NCBI GenBank assembly: GCA_016715115.1
Contig: JADKBM010000016.1
Coordinates: forward strand, 248,001-312,000
DNA: 64,000 nt
Direction: 5' to 3'
Source of the DNA: Acidobacteriota bacterium
GTDB lineage: Bacteria; Acidobacteriota; Blastocatellia; Pyrinomonadales; Pyrinomonadaceae
This document shows positions 25,953 through 35,563 of this stretch, piece after piece. Under the pieces are notes generated by a model, which searched no databases, was not told where the DNA came from, and saw nothing but the letters and a program-made list of their open reading frames with translations. The translations under genes and the position numbers were made by a program. The stretch's first letter is position 1; the number at the start of each line of letters is the position of its first letter.

Positions 25953-27568
25953 TAATCGGTGACGCTGCAAAGCCCGATGATCGGCTGATGGAGCATCGTG
26001 ATCTCCGCGCTGCGTCCTTTGTATGACTTGGCCATCGCGATCGCGTCCGTCAGATTGTCGGCGCGTTCCCAACCGAGCATCTCGGGGACGTGCGCGTTCT
26101 CGGCGCCGGCGACGATAACCTTGCCGACGTGCTGCCGGCCGTTTTCGCCCCAGTACCACATAAAGAACGGATGCGCTCCGTGATAAGCGTTGCCGCGCCG
26201 GTACATCTCGATGTAGGCCGGATTTTCGGCAAATTCCCGCTCGTATTTTTCGCGAAGATAGAACGCATCGCGCGATTCGGGTAGCAACCTGTGGAAAAAC
26301 TCGATGTAACTCGGGTGGAAATTATGGTCGAACTCGTCAAAGCACGGATGCGTGATGATCATCACGCCGCCCTTCCTCAGCAAAGGTTTGTTGCGGTACA
26401 TATTGAAGTGATAGCCGAGAGCCATAACCTGTACCAACAATGGGTTTAGCGCCGAATACACGTTGTACGGCGAGATGTCCGGGATTCCGGTGATCAGAAT
26501 GTCGCACTGGCCTTTTACCGGGATCTCGTATTGCTGGTAGTTCTTTTCGAGGATCTTCTCGTGCACCGGCTCGGTCGCGCCCGCGTGGCAGGCGATCAAT
26601 TCGTATTGCGCCGGAATCGCGTGGAGCATCTTGCGCCGGGCTCCGCGCGGGAGTTTTGAGAATGTCCGCTTCATCGCTTCCCATTTCATACGATCGGCAA
26701 AACTGAACTCGTCCTCGTTGCGCGTCAGGATGTCGTAGCCGTCCGGGAACATCTTGTTGTTGATCGCGGTCTCGATGTGAAAGACGTTGCACGCCTCGTC
26801 GACCAGTTTCCCGAGGCGGATGACCTTGTGGTTCAACTCCGACGCCGGCGGATCCATATACGAATGCGAATCGCGGATCGTCTGCGGCTCGTGGTGCGCA
26901 CGCAGACTCTCGTAATCGCAAAGTCCGACCGCGACCGACTTGTGGCCGCCGTCCATCGGGACGAGGTTGATGTTGAGATAGATCAGGATATCGGACTCGA
27001 TCGCGCGGCGGTTGACGCGAAGCGGTTCGTTGTGGCGCGTGTGGCCGAGCGTCACTAGGTTCGCATCGTCTTCGGCATCGTGATTGTAATAGCGGTCGGG
27101 ATAGAAGGCGTTGAAGATGCGCGATCCGACCATCCGTTCCATTTCCCACGCCGTCATCTTGCGATGAAGCGAGTTGGCGATGATCAGATGAATATCGTCG
27201 ACGCCGTTCGCGGCGCACATATCGAGCACGACCTCGAGCATCGTCTGACGCAGATCGGGCGTCGCCATCGGCGGCAGCGGCAGCGAAATGTCATCCATCG
27301 CGATCGTCACGCGCATTCCCGGTTCGAGCTGCGCATAGAGCGGCTTGGCGTCGATCGGATGATTGATCGCGTAACGGATCGCCGCCTCGCGGTTCGGCAA
27401 TCCCTTGATCGGCGGATTCGGATAGATCACCCGAGTCCCGACCGGGAGATCGTTGATGATGAAATCCTCGCCGTTCGGCATAATCCGCGGCGCGCTGTCG
27501 CGATCGATGTAAACGATCGATTCGTGTGTTTTTCTGCGTAATTGAAGAGACATCTTAAAACTTGTCAC
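25952..27568 (-). CDS. LarA-like (DUF2088) racemase-family protein
   Basis: A 538-aa protein with the lactate-racemase catalytic-domain layout. Visible: LEPGMRVTIAMDDISLPLPPM, DDIHLIIANSLHRKMT, VTLGHTRHNEPLRVNR, VPMDGGHKSVAVGL. LarA uses a nickel-pincer nucleotide, but no larB/C/E maturation gene is in the window, and the protein is longer than LarA (~425 aa). The substrate is therefore open. The GTG at 27568 has AAAGGCGG upstream; an ATG at 27553 is an alternative start. Confidence 0.75.
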   Translation of the reverse strand: MTSFKMSLQLRRKTHESIVYIDRDSAPRIMPNGEDFIINDLPVGTRVIYPNPPIKGLPNREAAIRYAINHPIDAKPLYAQLEPGMRVTIAMDDISLPLPPMATPDLRQTMLEVVLDMCAANGVDDIHLIIANSLHRKMTAWEMERMVGSRIFNAFYPDRYYNHDAEDDANLVTLGHTRHNEPLRVNRRAIESDILIYLNINLVPMDGGHKSVAVGLCDYESLRAHHEPQTIRDSHSYMDPPASELNHKVIRLGKLVDEACNVFHIETAINNKMFPDGYDILTRNEDEFSFADRMKWEAMKRTFSKLPRGARRKMLHAIPAQYELIACHAGATEPVHEKILEKNYQQYEIPVKGQCDILITGIPDISPYNVYSALNPLLVQVMALGYHFNMYRNKPLLRKGGVMIITHPCFDEFDHNFHPSYIEFFHRLLPESRDAFYLREKYEREFAENPAYIEMYRRGNAYHGAHPFFMWYWGENGRQHVGKVIVAGAENAHVPEMLGWERADNLTDAIAMAKSYKGRSAEITMLHQPIIGLCSVTD

Positions 27569-27784
27569 CCGCCTTTTTCAAAGATTTGATCAGGATATCT
27601 GCGAAAAAGCATCTAATTGGGTCTCGGAGTCGTTGATAATTATGACCGTGTTTGAATCTTGCGCAAAACAGATAACTTGAAAAACAAGGGCAGGCATTGG
27701 AATTCGTAATCCATTCACGACAACTCGATCAATCTTCACCACTAGCTCAACATTTCTCAGAATCTATCCCGATGTTTTGCTTCA

Positions 27785-28204
27785 CTAACTCACCCACGGA
27801 TTTAAGACCCCGGCATTCGACTTTTCGAAATTCCGAACGTTTCGTGTCACGATCACCAGATCGTGCTCCAATGCGAGCGCTTCGAGAAGCGAATCAAACG
27901 CAGGTCTTACAACTCCCGTTCGTTCAAACTCGCCATACATTTTGCCCCAAAAAAGGAAAGTCGTTTCCGTGATCGGCAAAACGCGACCTGAAAAACGTTT
28001 TCGCAACAATTCCAACCATTCTTCGAGTTCGGTCCTTCTGCGACTCGGCTCAAGCCGATAGATTCCGCGACGAATTTCACCTATCGTCAACGCACTCAAA
28101 TACAAGCGATCCTCAATTTGATCCTCGAGCCATTCAATGAATCCTTGATTCGGACTTGGTTTTCGTGGCTCAGAAATTGCGCAGGTATCGAGAAGATACT
28201 TCAT
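27785..28204 (-). CDS. vapC: PIN-domain toxin of a type II TA pair
   Basis: A 139-aa PIN ribonuclease of the VapC/FitB type. Acidic centre: D6 (KYLLDTCAISEPR), E in LTIGEIRRGI, and D in FDSLLEALALEHDLVIVTRN. The start overlaps the antitoxin stop by 4 bp. Toxins of this family cleave tRNA or rRNA until neutralised by the partner antitoxin. Confidence 0.88.
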   Translation of the reverse strand: MKYLLDTCAISEPRKPSPNQGFIEWLEDQIEDRLYLSALTIGEIRRGIYRLEPSRRRTELEEWLELLRKRFSGRVLPITETTFLFWGKMYGEFERTGVVRPAFDSLLEALALEHDLVIVTRNVRNFEKSNAGVLNPWVS

Positions 28205-28449
28205 CCGAGATCGACCTCGCGCGGAAGTTCATCTGACCGATCCAAATCTTTCATAATCTCGTCGAGCGGGCTGTTGCGCAAGAACTCAACCAGACTTTCG
28301 CCGTCGCCTTTAATACGCCGCCATTCAGTTATCGAAACAACGACCGCGACTTCCGTACCATTGCGGCGAATTACCTGTGGCGCGCCTCTTTCCGCGAGGC
28401 GGATTAGCGTACTCAAATTGTTCTTGGCATCTTTGACGGTGTGTGACAT
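28201..28449 (-). CDS. Phd/YefM-type antitoxin
   Basis: An 82-aa protein with the Phd/YefM fold: SHTVKDAKNNLSTLIRLAERG, PQVIRRNGTEVAVVVSI, EWRRI. It has a C-terminal toxin-binding tail (SPLDEIMKDLDRSDELPREVDLG, longer than usual motifs). Upstream of and overlapping the PIN toxin gene. It likely represses its own promoter. Confidence 0.88.
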   Translation of the reverse strand: MSHTVKDAKNNLSTLIRLAERGAPQVIRRNGTEVAVVVSITEWRRIKGDGESLVEFLRNSPLDEIMKDLDRSDELPREVDLG

Positions 28450-28512
28450 ATCTCACCTCAGCCAATAGTGGCTACGTAGCCATCTTACCAAACCTCTATC
28501 ATCTTTCGCAAT

Positions 28513-29187
28513 CTATTTCAAATCCAAAATCGCCCAATCGTGTTGTATCGCGGTTTGCTTCAATCGGAAATCCGGGTTGACGGCAACCGGGTGCCCGACG
28601 ATGGAAAGCATCGGCAAATCCGATATCGAATCGCTGTAAGCGTATGAATCGCTTAAGTTTATAATCTCACGCTCGGCATATTCGCGCATCCATTTGGCCT
28701 TTGTCGCCGACGCCATCACGGGCGGCAGCACCCGGCCGGTCGCGTAGCCGTTGACGAATTCCATACGGTTCGCGACGTAGTCGTCGATGCCGAGATGATC
28801 CATCAGATGCTTGATCGTAAAGTCGAGCGCGCCGGTCAGAACGACCTGACGCTGGCCGAGTTTCTTGCCCTGCGCGATCAGTTCCGGCGTGCCGTCAAAG
28901 ATCGCCGGTTTCAGGACCTCTTCAAACAGCTCCTCGCTGAAATAGCGCAAACGATCGAACGATTCACCCTCGTAGCTTCGGAAAAAATACTCGTTGAAAA
29001 CGTTGCGCGAATAAAGATCGGTGATGCCGAACGCCGGAAGTTTGGCGAGCGTTCCGACACTCTTGCGAATGGTGTTTAACAGGCCTTGCTGGCGACGGGA
29101 ATAGAACGCGAGCGTATGCACCAGATTGGTGCTTACCAGAGTTCCCTCCAGATCATAAAACGCGGCGGCCTGTCCGTTTCTGTTCAT
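28513..29187 (-). CDS. HAD-IB family phosphatase
   Basis: A 224-aa HAD hydrolase (SerB-like subfamily IB). Motif I is FYDLEGTLV with nucleophile D12; the usual second Asp is Glu14, a known subgroup variation. Motif II is VVLTGALDF, and motif IV SYAYSDSISDLPML. Two Arg/Tyr-rich helices form the cap (NEYFFRSYEGESFDRLRYF). Phosphatase of a small or lipid phosphate; substrate not predictable. Confidence 0.8.
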   Translation of the reverse strand: MNRNGQAAAFYDLEGTLVSTNLVHTLAFYSRRQQGLLNTIRKSVGTLAKLPAFGITDLYSRNVFNEYFFRSYEGESFDRLRYFSEELFEEVLKPAIFDGTPELIAQGKKLGQRQVVLTGALDFTIKHLMDHLGIDDYVANRMEFVNGYATGRVLPPVMASATKAKWMREYAEREIINLSDSYAYSDSISDLPMLSIVGHPVAVNPDFRLKQTAIQHDWAILDLK

Positions 29188-29276
29188 CGTTGCTTTGTGC
29201 TATTTTTAGAAAACTTTCTGCGTTTGCAAAGACATAGACTATACCAAAATTTTCCCGTATTCGGTAATTTGGCAAA

Positions 29277-30065
29277 ATGAAACCTTCGAATTCTTACCGA
29301 TTTATTACAATCATCGCGACCGCGTTACTCCTTGCCTCGTGCGCCTCCAAAGCGGAAACGGAATCGCTCGACGCCAGGACCGATCCCGCCGTCCTGGCGG
29401 ATGTGATTTCCAGATCCGATGAACTCTTCAGACAACGCGAGGATCTTGCCAAGCTTCGGGAAGCAGTCAAAATGCTCGGGGCGATCAGAAATCCGAACCA
29501 GCGAAATTTTGAGGTCGAATGGAAGTTCGCGAAATACAATTACTGCCTCGGCCGACAGACGACGGACGAAAAGGAGTCGGAAAGGGCATTCGAAGCGGGT
29601 AAACAAGCCGGGCGAATCGCGTCGCGCATCGAGCCGTCGAAACCGGACGGACATTTCTGGTTCGGCGCGAATCTTGGTGAGCAAGCTCGTCGAAGCCCAG
29701 TTACCGTGGGCATCAAATCGATCGACGACATTCGCGAAACGATGAACAAGGTGATCGAACTCGACCCGAAATATCAGGGAGCAAGCGCCTATGATGCCTT
29801 GGCGCAGGTCGAGCTTTCAACGACCGGGATGATGGGCGGAAAACCCGAAAAAGCGGTCGAGTATCTTGAAAAGGCGCTCGAGCTCGAAAAGGAGAATACG
29901 TACATCTATTTGCATCTTGCCGAGGCGTACGCGGCGGTCGGCCGGAAGCCGGAAGCGCGAAAGCATCTCGAGCATTTGCTGAGGATGAAGCCGGATTCCG
30001 AATACATTGTTGAATACAAGGAATCGACCGAAAAAGCGAAAAAGATGCTGGAAACAAGGTTTTGA
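29277..30065 (+). CDS. TPR lipoprotein, TatT-like
   Basis: A 262-aa lipoprotein: signal and lipobox ATALLLASCAS. Helical repeats follow, with conserved FWFGANLGEQAR and AYDALAQVELSTTGMMGG. Clear TPRs lie at about 170-250 (AVEYLEKALELEKENTYIYL, HLAEAYAAVGRKPEARKHLE). It resembles the TRAP-transporter-associated TatT family, but no TRAP transporter is nearby. A heptad array directly follows the stop. Confidence 0.75.
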   Translation: MKPSNSYRFITIIATALLLASCASKAETESLDARTDPAVLADVISRSDELFRQREDLAKLREAVKMLGAIRNPNQRNFEVEWKFAKYNYCLGRQTTDEKESERAFEAGKQAGRIASRIEPSKPDGHFWFGANLGEQARRSPVTVGIKSIDDIRETMNKVIELDPKYQGASAYDALAQVELSTTGMMGGKPEKAVEYLEKALELEKENTYIYLHLAEAYAAVGRKPEARKHLEHLLRMKPDSEYIVEYKESTEKAKKMLETRF

Positions 30066-30075
30066 ACGGTGGCTT

Positions 30076-30208
30076 TTCGGTGAGCGGTGAACCGTAAGCG
30101 GTGAGCGGTGAGCAGTCGTCAGTGGTCGATAAGTATTTGAGCTTTCGAGTCGGCTCACAGCTTACTGCTCACTGCTCACTGCCTACGGCTCACGGCTCAC
30201 TGCTCACC
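30076..30208. repeat. heptanucleotide array, GTGAGCG / GCTCACT, strand-switching
   Basis: Left part: gtgagcg, gtgaacc, gtaagcg, gtgagcg, gtgagca. Right part: gctcaca, gcttact, gctcact, gctcact, gcctacg, gctcacg, gctcact, gctcacc. The two halves are reverse complements, with about 40 bp of other sequence between. The array ends 11 bp before the coaD ATG. Confidence 0.9.
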
Positions 30209-30219
30209 GACAAATATAT

Positions 30220-30720
30220 ATGCGCAAAGCAATTTATCCGGGTTCGTTCGACCCGATCACGAACGGTCATCTCGACATTATCGCCCGCGGATGTACGCTG
30301 TTCGACGAGGTCGTCGTCGCCGTCCTCAACAACCCGGACAAAAGTTCGATGTTCACCGTCGAGGAGCGATGCGAGATGCTCCGCGAAGTTCTGCCGCAAG
30401 CGTCGAATTGCCGTATCGAGGTCGATTCGTTCCAAGGGCTCCTCGTTGATTACGCAAAGAAAAAGAAGGCGATCGCGATCGTCCGCGGCATCCGCGCGAT
30501 CTCGGACTACGAATACGAACTCCAAATGGCGCTGATGAACCGCCGGCTCGCGCCCGAACTGGAGACGATCTTTCTGATGTCCGGCGAGGCGTTCTCGTAC
30601 ATTTCCTCGAGATTGGTCAAGCAGATCTTCAATCTCGGCGGGAAGATCGAAGGGCTCGTCCCGTCGCTCGTCGAGCAGAGGATGACCGACAAACTCGCAT
30701 CCAAGACGCGCCGCGGGTGA
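30220..30720 (+). CDS. coaD: phosphopantetheine adenylyltransferase
   Basis: A 166-aa enzyme of coenzyme A synthesis, transferring AMP from ATP to 4'-phosphopantetheine. Nucleotidyltransferase motifs: YPGSFDPITNGHLDII (TxGH) and ISSRLVKQI (the SSR motif). No Shine-Dalgarno is visible because the heptad array runs up to 11 bp before the ATG. Initiation may rely on the AT-rich leader (gacaaatatat). Confidence 0.95.
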   Translation: MRKAIYPGSFDPITNGHLDIIARGCTLFDEVVVAVLNNPDKSSMFTVEERCEMLREVLPQASNCRIEVDSFQGLLVDYAKKKKAIAIVRGIRAISDYEYELQMALMNRRLAPELETIFLMSGEAFSYISSRLVKQIFNLGGKIEGLVPSLVEQRMTDKLASKTRRG

Positions 30721-30965
30721 TCAGCGAAGTCGAATCCATCTTGGAGCTGCGATTCGAAAAGCTCGATGATTCGGTGAAATCGACCCGTCTCCTGTAATTG
30801 AATTTTGATCGGAATCTATCTATAATCCGTTCTGCGTGAAAGAGCGCATCTAGTCTGCAGAAAGGGCTGTGCCCATCTTTGTTCAAACAGCAATCCGAAG
30901 GAACGCAAACCTTCTTTCATCCTGAATCAGGCAGACATCAGGTTTATCTATGAAAGGAGCTTAGT

Positions 30966-32024
30966 GTGCAAACATCAAACCTACCGGTCAACCCCAATTT
31001 AGAACAGTACAGAAAGATCGCCAAAGCCTTAGTGAAAGCCTGGCGAAACAACACCGCGGTCGATATTCCGTGGGAGGGCTCGATGATCGCGGTAACACGC
31101 GAGCATTTGCGGCAAAAGCATCCCCGTTTGCGAGGCTTGTCCGTGGTCGAAGCAGAAAATGAAGGGCTTTCGCTCGCGGATGCACAGTTTCTGATCGCCC
31201 GCGAATACGGATTCGAGAGTTGGTCAGGATTCCGCAAATCGATCGAGGAGACTCTCAAATCCGAATGCGGGTCCGAAAACACCGAACCCGACACGACAGT
31301 TCCGAATCTGTTTCTTGACGCCCGGGACCCCGTTGCGTTGTCTGTCGTCAAGGCGATTCAGGATGGCAATGTCGACGTATTGATCCGACTTCTGGAAGCA
31401 ACTCCGAACCTGGCACGCGCCAGGATCAGAGACGAGGCCAACCCCAAAATGGCCCGTTCTCTTCTGCATATCGCAACCGATTGGCCCGGGCATTTTCCGG
31501 GAGTGGCCGAAACGATCGACGCTTTGGTCGCTGCCGGCGCGGAAACGGACGCGCCGTTCGTCGGCGGCCCGCATCGCGAAACCGCGCTTCACTGGGCCGC
31601 CAGCAGCGATGACCTTGCGGCACTGAATGCGTTGCTTGATGCCGGTGCAAACATCGAGGCAAAGGGGGCGGTGATCGCAGGCGGCAGTCCGATCGCCGAT
31701 GCCGTCGCTTTTGGGCAATGGAATGCAGCCGCGAGACTTGCGGAACTCGGCGCGGAAATGAACGCCGACCACGAAGCCGCGCTCGGGTACCTGAAGCGGA
31801 TTCAGAAACGCTGGTCGGACGCAAAGCCGACATCCGCCGAGATCGACCAAGCGTTTTGGTTTGCTTGTCACGGCGGACAGCGCCGTGTCGCGGAGCATTT
31901 GCTGGAACTTGGCGCCGACCCGAATTGGTCGCCGGCGTGGGAGAAGAAAACCGCGCGGGAAGCTGCGATTCGGAGCGGATTCGCCGATCTGGCGGACTGG
32001 ATTCAAAGAATCCGGACGAAATGA
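30966..32024 (+). CDS. ankyrin-repeat protein
   Basis: A 352-aa protein. The N-terminal ~85 residues are a helical domain often found before ankyrins in this kind of protein (YRKIAKALVKAWR, FLIAREYGFESWSGFRKSIE). Then come 4-6 ankyrin repeats (RSLLHIATDWPGHFPGVAET, TALHWAASSDDLAALNALLD, HLLELGADPNW). The GTG start at 30966 has AAAGGAG upstream. No signal peptide. A protein-binding role; the partner is unknown. Confidence 0.8.
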   Translation: MQTSNLPVNPNLEQYRKIAKALVKAWRNNTAVDIPWEGSMIAVTREHLRQKHPRLRGLSVVEAENEGLSLADAQFLIAREYGFESWSGFRKSIEETLKSECGSENTEPDTTVPNLFLDARDPVALSVVKAIQDGNVDVLIRLLEATPNLARARIRDEANPKMARSLLHIATDWPGHFPGVAETIDALVAAGAETDAPFVGGPHRETALHWAASSDDLAALNALLDAGANIEAKGAVIAGGSPIADAVAFGQWNAAARLAELGAEMNADHEAALGYLKRIQKRWSDAKPTSAEIDQAFWFACHGGQRRVAEHLLELGADPNWSPAWEKKTAREAAIRSGFADLADWIQRIRTK

Positions 32025-32158
32025 TCTGCGGCGGGGCTCGATTCCCGGATTGCGAGTTGGGGAGTTATCGGATCGTTGCTGTGGTGTGTACGACGTTTTT
32101 TTGCTTAACTCCCGTTCTCGGATTCAAAATACGGCTCATTCGATTTAAGATTGATATT

Positions 32159-33340
32159 ATGACTCCGTTTACTGTTTCCGATAACGTCTCAAGAATGCAG
32201 GCTTCGTCGACTCTTAAGGCGATGCAGGCGGCGGCCAATCTTCGCGAGCAGGGCTACGATGTGATCGATCTCACGGTCGGCGAGCCGGACTTTCCGACGC
32301 CGCAGTTCATCAAAGACCTCGCCGTCGAAGGGCTCAACAAAGGCCTGACCAAGTACACGCCCTCGAGCGGTATGAAGTCCTTTACCGAGTCGATCTCTCA
32401 TTTCTACAGGGATCAGTTCGGCGCCGACTTCGCGCCGTCGGAGGTGGCGGCGGCTTGCGGCGGTAAGCAGGCGCTCTTTAACGCCGTCTGCACGCTGGTC
32501 AACCGCGGCGACGACGTCCTGATTCCTAAGCCGTATTGGGTGACTTTCCCCGAGATCGTCAATTTCTGCGGCGCGAACAACGTCTTTATCGATACCGAGG
32601 CGACCGATTTTATTCTTACCGCCGACCAGGTTCGCGATGCGATCACGCCGACGACGAAACTCCTGATCATCAATTCGCCGAGCAATCCGTCCGGTTGCGT
32701 AGTGCCGGCGGCCGAAATGCGCCGCATCGTCGAGACCTGCGCCGAACGCGGGATCTATGTCCTGACCGACGAATGCTATCTTTTCTTCGCGTACCCGCCG
32801 GCGGAAGTTTTTACATCCGCCGTTTTGCCGAAAGAACTGCGGAACTTCGTGGCGATCGCCGGGAGTTTCTCGAAGACCTACGCGATGACCGGTTGGCGAA
32901 TCGGTTACACGATCGCGAATGAACAATGGACGAAGGCGATGGTCAAACTCCAGAGCCATTCGGCGACGCATCCGACGAGCTTCGTGCAATACGCTTGCGG
33001 GCGCGCCCTCGACCGGCGCGAGGAATCGATGAACGCGGTCAGCGCGATGCTTGCCGAATACAAGCGCCGCCGTGACTGGTTTATCCCGGAACTTCAAAAG
33101 GTCAACGGATTCAAATGCGCGATGCCTGAGGGCGCGTTTTACGCGTTCGTCGATGTCCGCGGGCTTTTGGGTGATAAGTTCGCGACCTCCGCCGATGTCG
33201 CGGACCATCTGCTCCACGAAGCGTACACCGTCGTCACCGACGGTGCCGGGTTCGGAGCCGACGGGTTCTTGCGGCTCTCTTACGCGACATCGATGGAAAA
33301 CCTGCGGACGGCGATTGAAAGGATAAACAAGCTGTTCTGA
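32159..33340 (+). CDS. class I aminotransferase, aspartate type
   Basis: A 393-aa fold-type I PLP enzyme: TVGEPDFPTP, KYTPSSGMKSF, GGKQALFNAVCTLV, SPSNPSGCV, the Schiff-base lysine in GSFSKTYAMTGWRIGY, and GFGADGFLRLSYATSMENL at the end. This is the AspAT I-gamma pattern (aspartate/prephenate aminotransferase). The ATG at 32159 gives the standard length; the longer frame from 31718 is antisense-like noise in the ankyrin gene. Confidence 0.88.
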   Translation: MTPFTVSDNVSRMQASSTLKAMQAAANLREQGYDVIDLTVGEPDFPTPQFIKDLAVEGLNKGLTKYTPSSGMKSFTESISHFYRDQFGADFAPSEVAAACGGKQALFNAVCTLVNRGDDVLIPKPYWVTFPEIVNFCGANNVFIDTEATDFILTADQVRDAITPTTKLLIINSPSNPSGCVVPAAEMRRIVETCAERGIYVLTDECYLFFAYPPAEVFTSAVLPKELRNFVAIAGSFSKTYAMTGWRIGYTIANEQWTKAMVKLQSHSATHPTSFVQYACGRALDRREESMNAVSAMLAEYKRRRDWFIPELQKVNGFKCAMPEGAFYAFVDVRGLLGDKFATSADVADHLLHEAYTVVTDGAGFGADGFLRLSYATSMENLRTAIERINKLF

Positions 33341-33399
33341 CCGCGGAGTAGGTTTGCGGAAATGAGTTCCCGACGTATTGATCCGATTTCAAACTTCTT

Positions 33400-33687
33400 G
33401 GAGCCTGTCGGAAAAAGCCGTTTGACTACTAAATCTGCTTCTTCAAGCGTGCGGAGCACGCGAACTTGCGATAACACCACGTGAAGCGGAGCGGAACGTG
33501 GTGGCTGAACGTCCGAGTCTCCAAGCGTGTGTAACACGCGCAACTCTTGTGGCTTCAACAGGTTCGCGTGTTTCACACGCTCGTTTGAGTTAATCGTGAC
33601 TGACACCTGGGTTCCGCTACGCTTCACCTGGTGTTGTCGTATGTGCGTGTGCTCCGCACACCTGAATCGATTTTTCCGACAGGCTCC
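33400..33687. mobile_element. 288-bp MITE-like palindromic element
   Basis: Perfect 17-bp terminal inverted repeats (GGAGCCTGTCGGAAAAA at 33400-33416; its complement at 33671-33687). The two halves are imperfect inverted copies of each other along most of their length. Each half carries smaller hairpins: GCGTGCGGAGCACGC, CACCACGTGAAGCGG...CGTGGTG, GCGTGTGTAACACGC. No protein is encoded and no clear target-site duplication is seen. It lies between the aminotransferase gene and the convergent LolA-like gene. Confidence 0.75.
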
Positions 33688-33774
33688 CTGCGTGCGTGAT
33701 TCCAGTACGTACGTAAATGAAAACGCTCCGTTCGCGCTCCGCGCTCATTGCAAGCGGGACGCTTGCGCTCCAGT

Positions 33775-35283
33775 CTACGGTTTTTTCACCTCATCGACGC
33801 TCGAACCGGTAACTTCAGTCTTGAATTTGCTGTAATCCCCGTATTTGATCAGGTTGTTGATGTTGATCCCGGCGAAAAGGATCTTGATCGAGAGATTGAC
33901 GTCCGCCTGCGACGGCAGCCAGATCTCATTGTTGATCAACTCATTCTCGATCGTGAACGATGCGCCGCGCTTTGCTTTGGCGATGAAACTCCCGGCGCTT
34001 TTCGTCAGAACGGCGTCGAGCCGGACTACCTGCTTCGTTTTCGTATCGACCCAAACCGCGCCGGTGCAAAGGGCGAAGAGCTTTTCCATCCGCGACTGCG
34101 GCTTGAACGCCGGATTCGGCTCGTAATCGAAGACGATGACGTCGTTGCTCTTGTAACGCTCGCGGCGGGGATTCGTGAGGATCGATCCCTTCAGCGCTTC
34201 GGCGATCGTGATCCGCTGGCCCTCGCCGTTCGGAGTTCCGCCGGTACCGGATCCCATTTCGCGCTGTTTTGCGGCCTTGCGCTCTTTGTCGGCGATGCGG
34301 CCCTCGATCTCGGCAACCTGCTTTTGCGCGTCGCGGTCTTCTTTCTCCTGATCCGAAGCGGACAAAGGTCGGCCGTTCTTCTCGATCAGGCGATTGATGC
34401 GATAGCCCTTATAGAATGTCAGCAGTCGTTTCTCGGAACTCTTTTCGACCAATTCGCCGTTTGGCAACGGTTCGCGATCGATGCGAAGTTCGGTGTAGCT
34501 GTAGTTTTCGAGTATCTCGTCGACGCGCTCGGCGTTCGCCTTGATCTCGGCGAAGAGCGTCGGGATGTCCGGGATCGGCTCGTTCGAAACCCGCGGAAAA
34601 TCGAACTTGGCGCGCGCGACGGGTTCGTTGTATTTGACGCTGTCGAGTTTTATCTCATACGTCTCGTCTGCGATCTTGGAAACAATTGCAAACGCCGTCT
34701 GAATTCCGCTGACGATGCGATAATCGCTGTAATCGAATGACTTGACGAGCGGACCTTGCGGAATCTCCTCGCGCACGAGCAATCCCGTCGCCTGATCGAA
34801 GAACAGCTTCATCTGCACGCCTTTGGAGGTGTTCAAGACGACGACGCTCGCCGGTCGCCCTGATACGTTGACCGTTCCGCCGGCCGAGATCTTCGTCTTT
34901 TCGGCCTTCGCGCTCAACCAGCGCGAGTTCCGGTAAACGGCTTCCGCCTGAAAGTCCTTTGCCGCCTCGCCGGTCAACGTCCTCAAACCGTTTCGCGAAT
35001 CGCGCATCCATCCGGACTTGCCGTTGTAGCCGACGGCGTATTCGAATCCGTTCAGATCGAACATTCCTCCATAAAGACTCCCGCCCGACGCTTCCGCCTC
35101 GTATCGCCCGGTCGCACCGTCCGATTTTCGCGTTATGGTTCCGGACGACTGCCACGAACGCACCGATTTGAGAACCTTTTCGCTTCCGAGCGCCTTGTTT
35201 GCGCGGCTCAGGACTTTCGATGGCGACTGGGCCTGGACGGCCGCGGCAGCAATCAATATAAGCAAGAATGATTTCAGTTTCAT
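33775..35283 (-). CDS. exported outer-membrane lipoprotein-sorting-like protein
   Basis: A 502-aa protein with a signal peptide (KLKSFLLILIAAAAVQAQ) from the ATG at 35283 (AAGGG upstream). The first ~230 residues resemble a LolA-like shell (KALGSEKVLKSVRSWQSSGT, KLFFDQATGLLVREE). A coiled, Lys/Glu/Arg-rich segment (SASDQEKEDRDAQKQVAEIE) joins a second beta-rich half (NDVIVFDYEPNPAFKPQSRM, LDAVLTKSAGSF). No enzyme motif. Periplasmic lipid or lipoprotein handling is plausible. The frame to 35619 was rejected. Confidence 0.65.
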   Translation of the reverse strand: MKLKSFLLILIAAAAVQAQSPSKVLSRANKALGSEKVLKSVRSWQSSGTITRKSDGATGRYEAEASGGSLYGGMFDLNGFEYAVGYNGKSGWMRDSRNGLRTLTGEAAKDFQAEAVYRNSRWLSAKAEKTKISAGGTVNVSGRPASVVVLNTSKGVQMKLFFDQATGLLVREEIPQGPLVKSFDYSDYRIVSGIQTAFAIVSKIADETYEIKLDSVKYNEPVARAKFDFPRVSNEPIPDIPTLFAEIKANAERVDEILENYSYTELRIDREPLPNGELVEKSSEKRLLTFYKGYRINRLIEKNGRPLSASDQEKEDRDAQKQVAEIEGRIADKERKAAKQREMGSGTGGTPNGEGQRITIAEALKGSILTNPRRERYKSNDVIVFDYEPNPAFKPQSRMEKLFALCTGAVWVDTKTKQVVRLDAVLTKSAGSFIAKAKRGASFTIENELINNEIWLPSQADVNLSIKILFAGININNLIKYGDYSKFKTEVTGSSVDEVKKP

Positions 35284-35508
35284 TGTTTTTCCCTTGTTCG
35301 TTTGTGCATTTCTGACGTTTGATGCCCGATCATCGCGTTTCGTCCGAACATTTGATTCTACAATTTTGAATGGATGTTTCCAACGCCGGCGTTTTGCGCA
35401 GTCGATAACAACGGTCTCGTTCGAGCCAATACTACGCTTTGAACAAACAATCGCCCGCCGGATTCGTGAAAAATGCACGATTTCGCCGGGTAGCGGTGTC
35501 CTGACAAG

Positions 35509-35563
35509 CCGTGGGTTGAAACCCACGGTCCGCCGCATATCGCTCTCGTGTCGCGTCAGCGAC
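35509..35563. repeat. pair of REP-like hairpins
   Basis: CCGTGGGT-TGAA-ACCCACGG at 35509-35528 and GTCGC-GTCA-GCGAC at 35550-35563, in the 418-bp spacer between divergent genes. The TGAA loop recalls the GAA-loop palindromes at 1585 and 48345. The rest of the spacer is unremarkable. Confidence 0.6.

Noticed and set aside
31718..32158. N-terminal extension of the aminotransferase
   Set aside because: Overlaps the ankyrin gene and has no family counterpart; the ATG at 32159 gives normal length.
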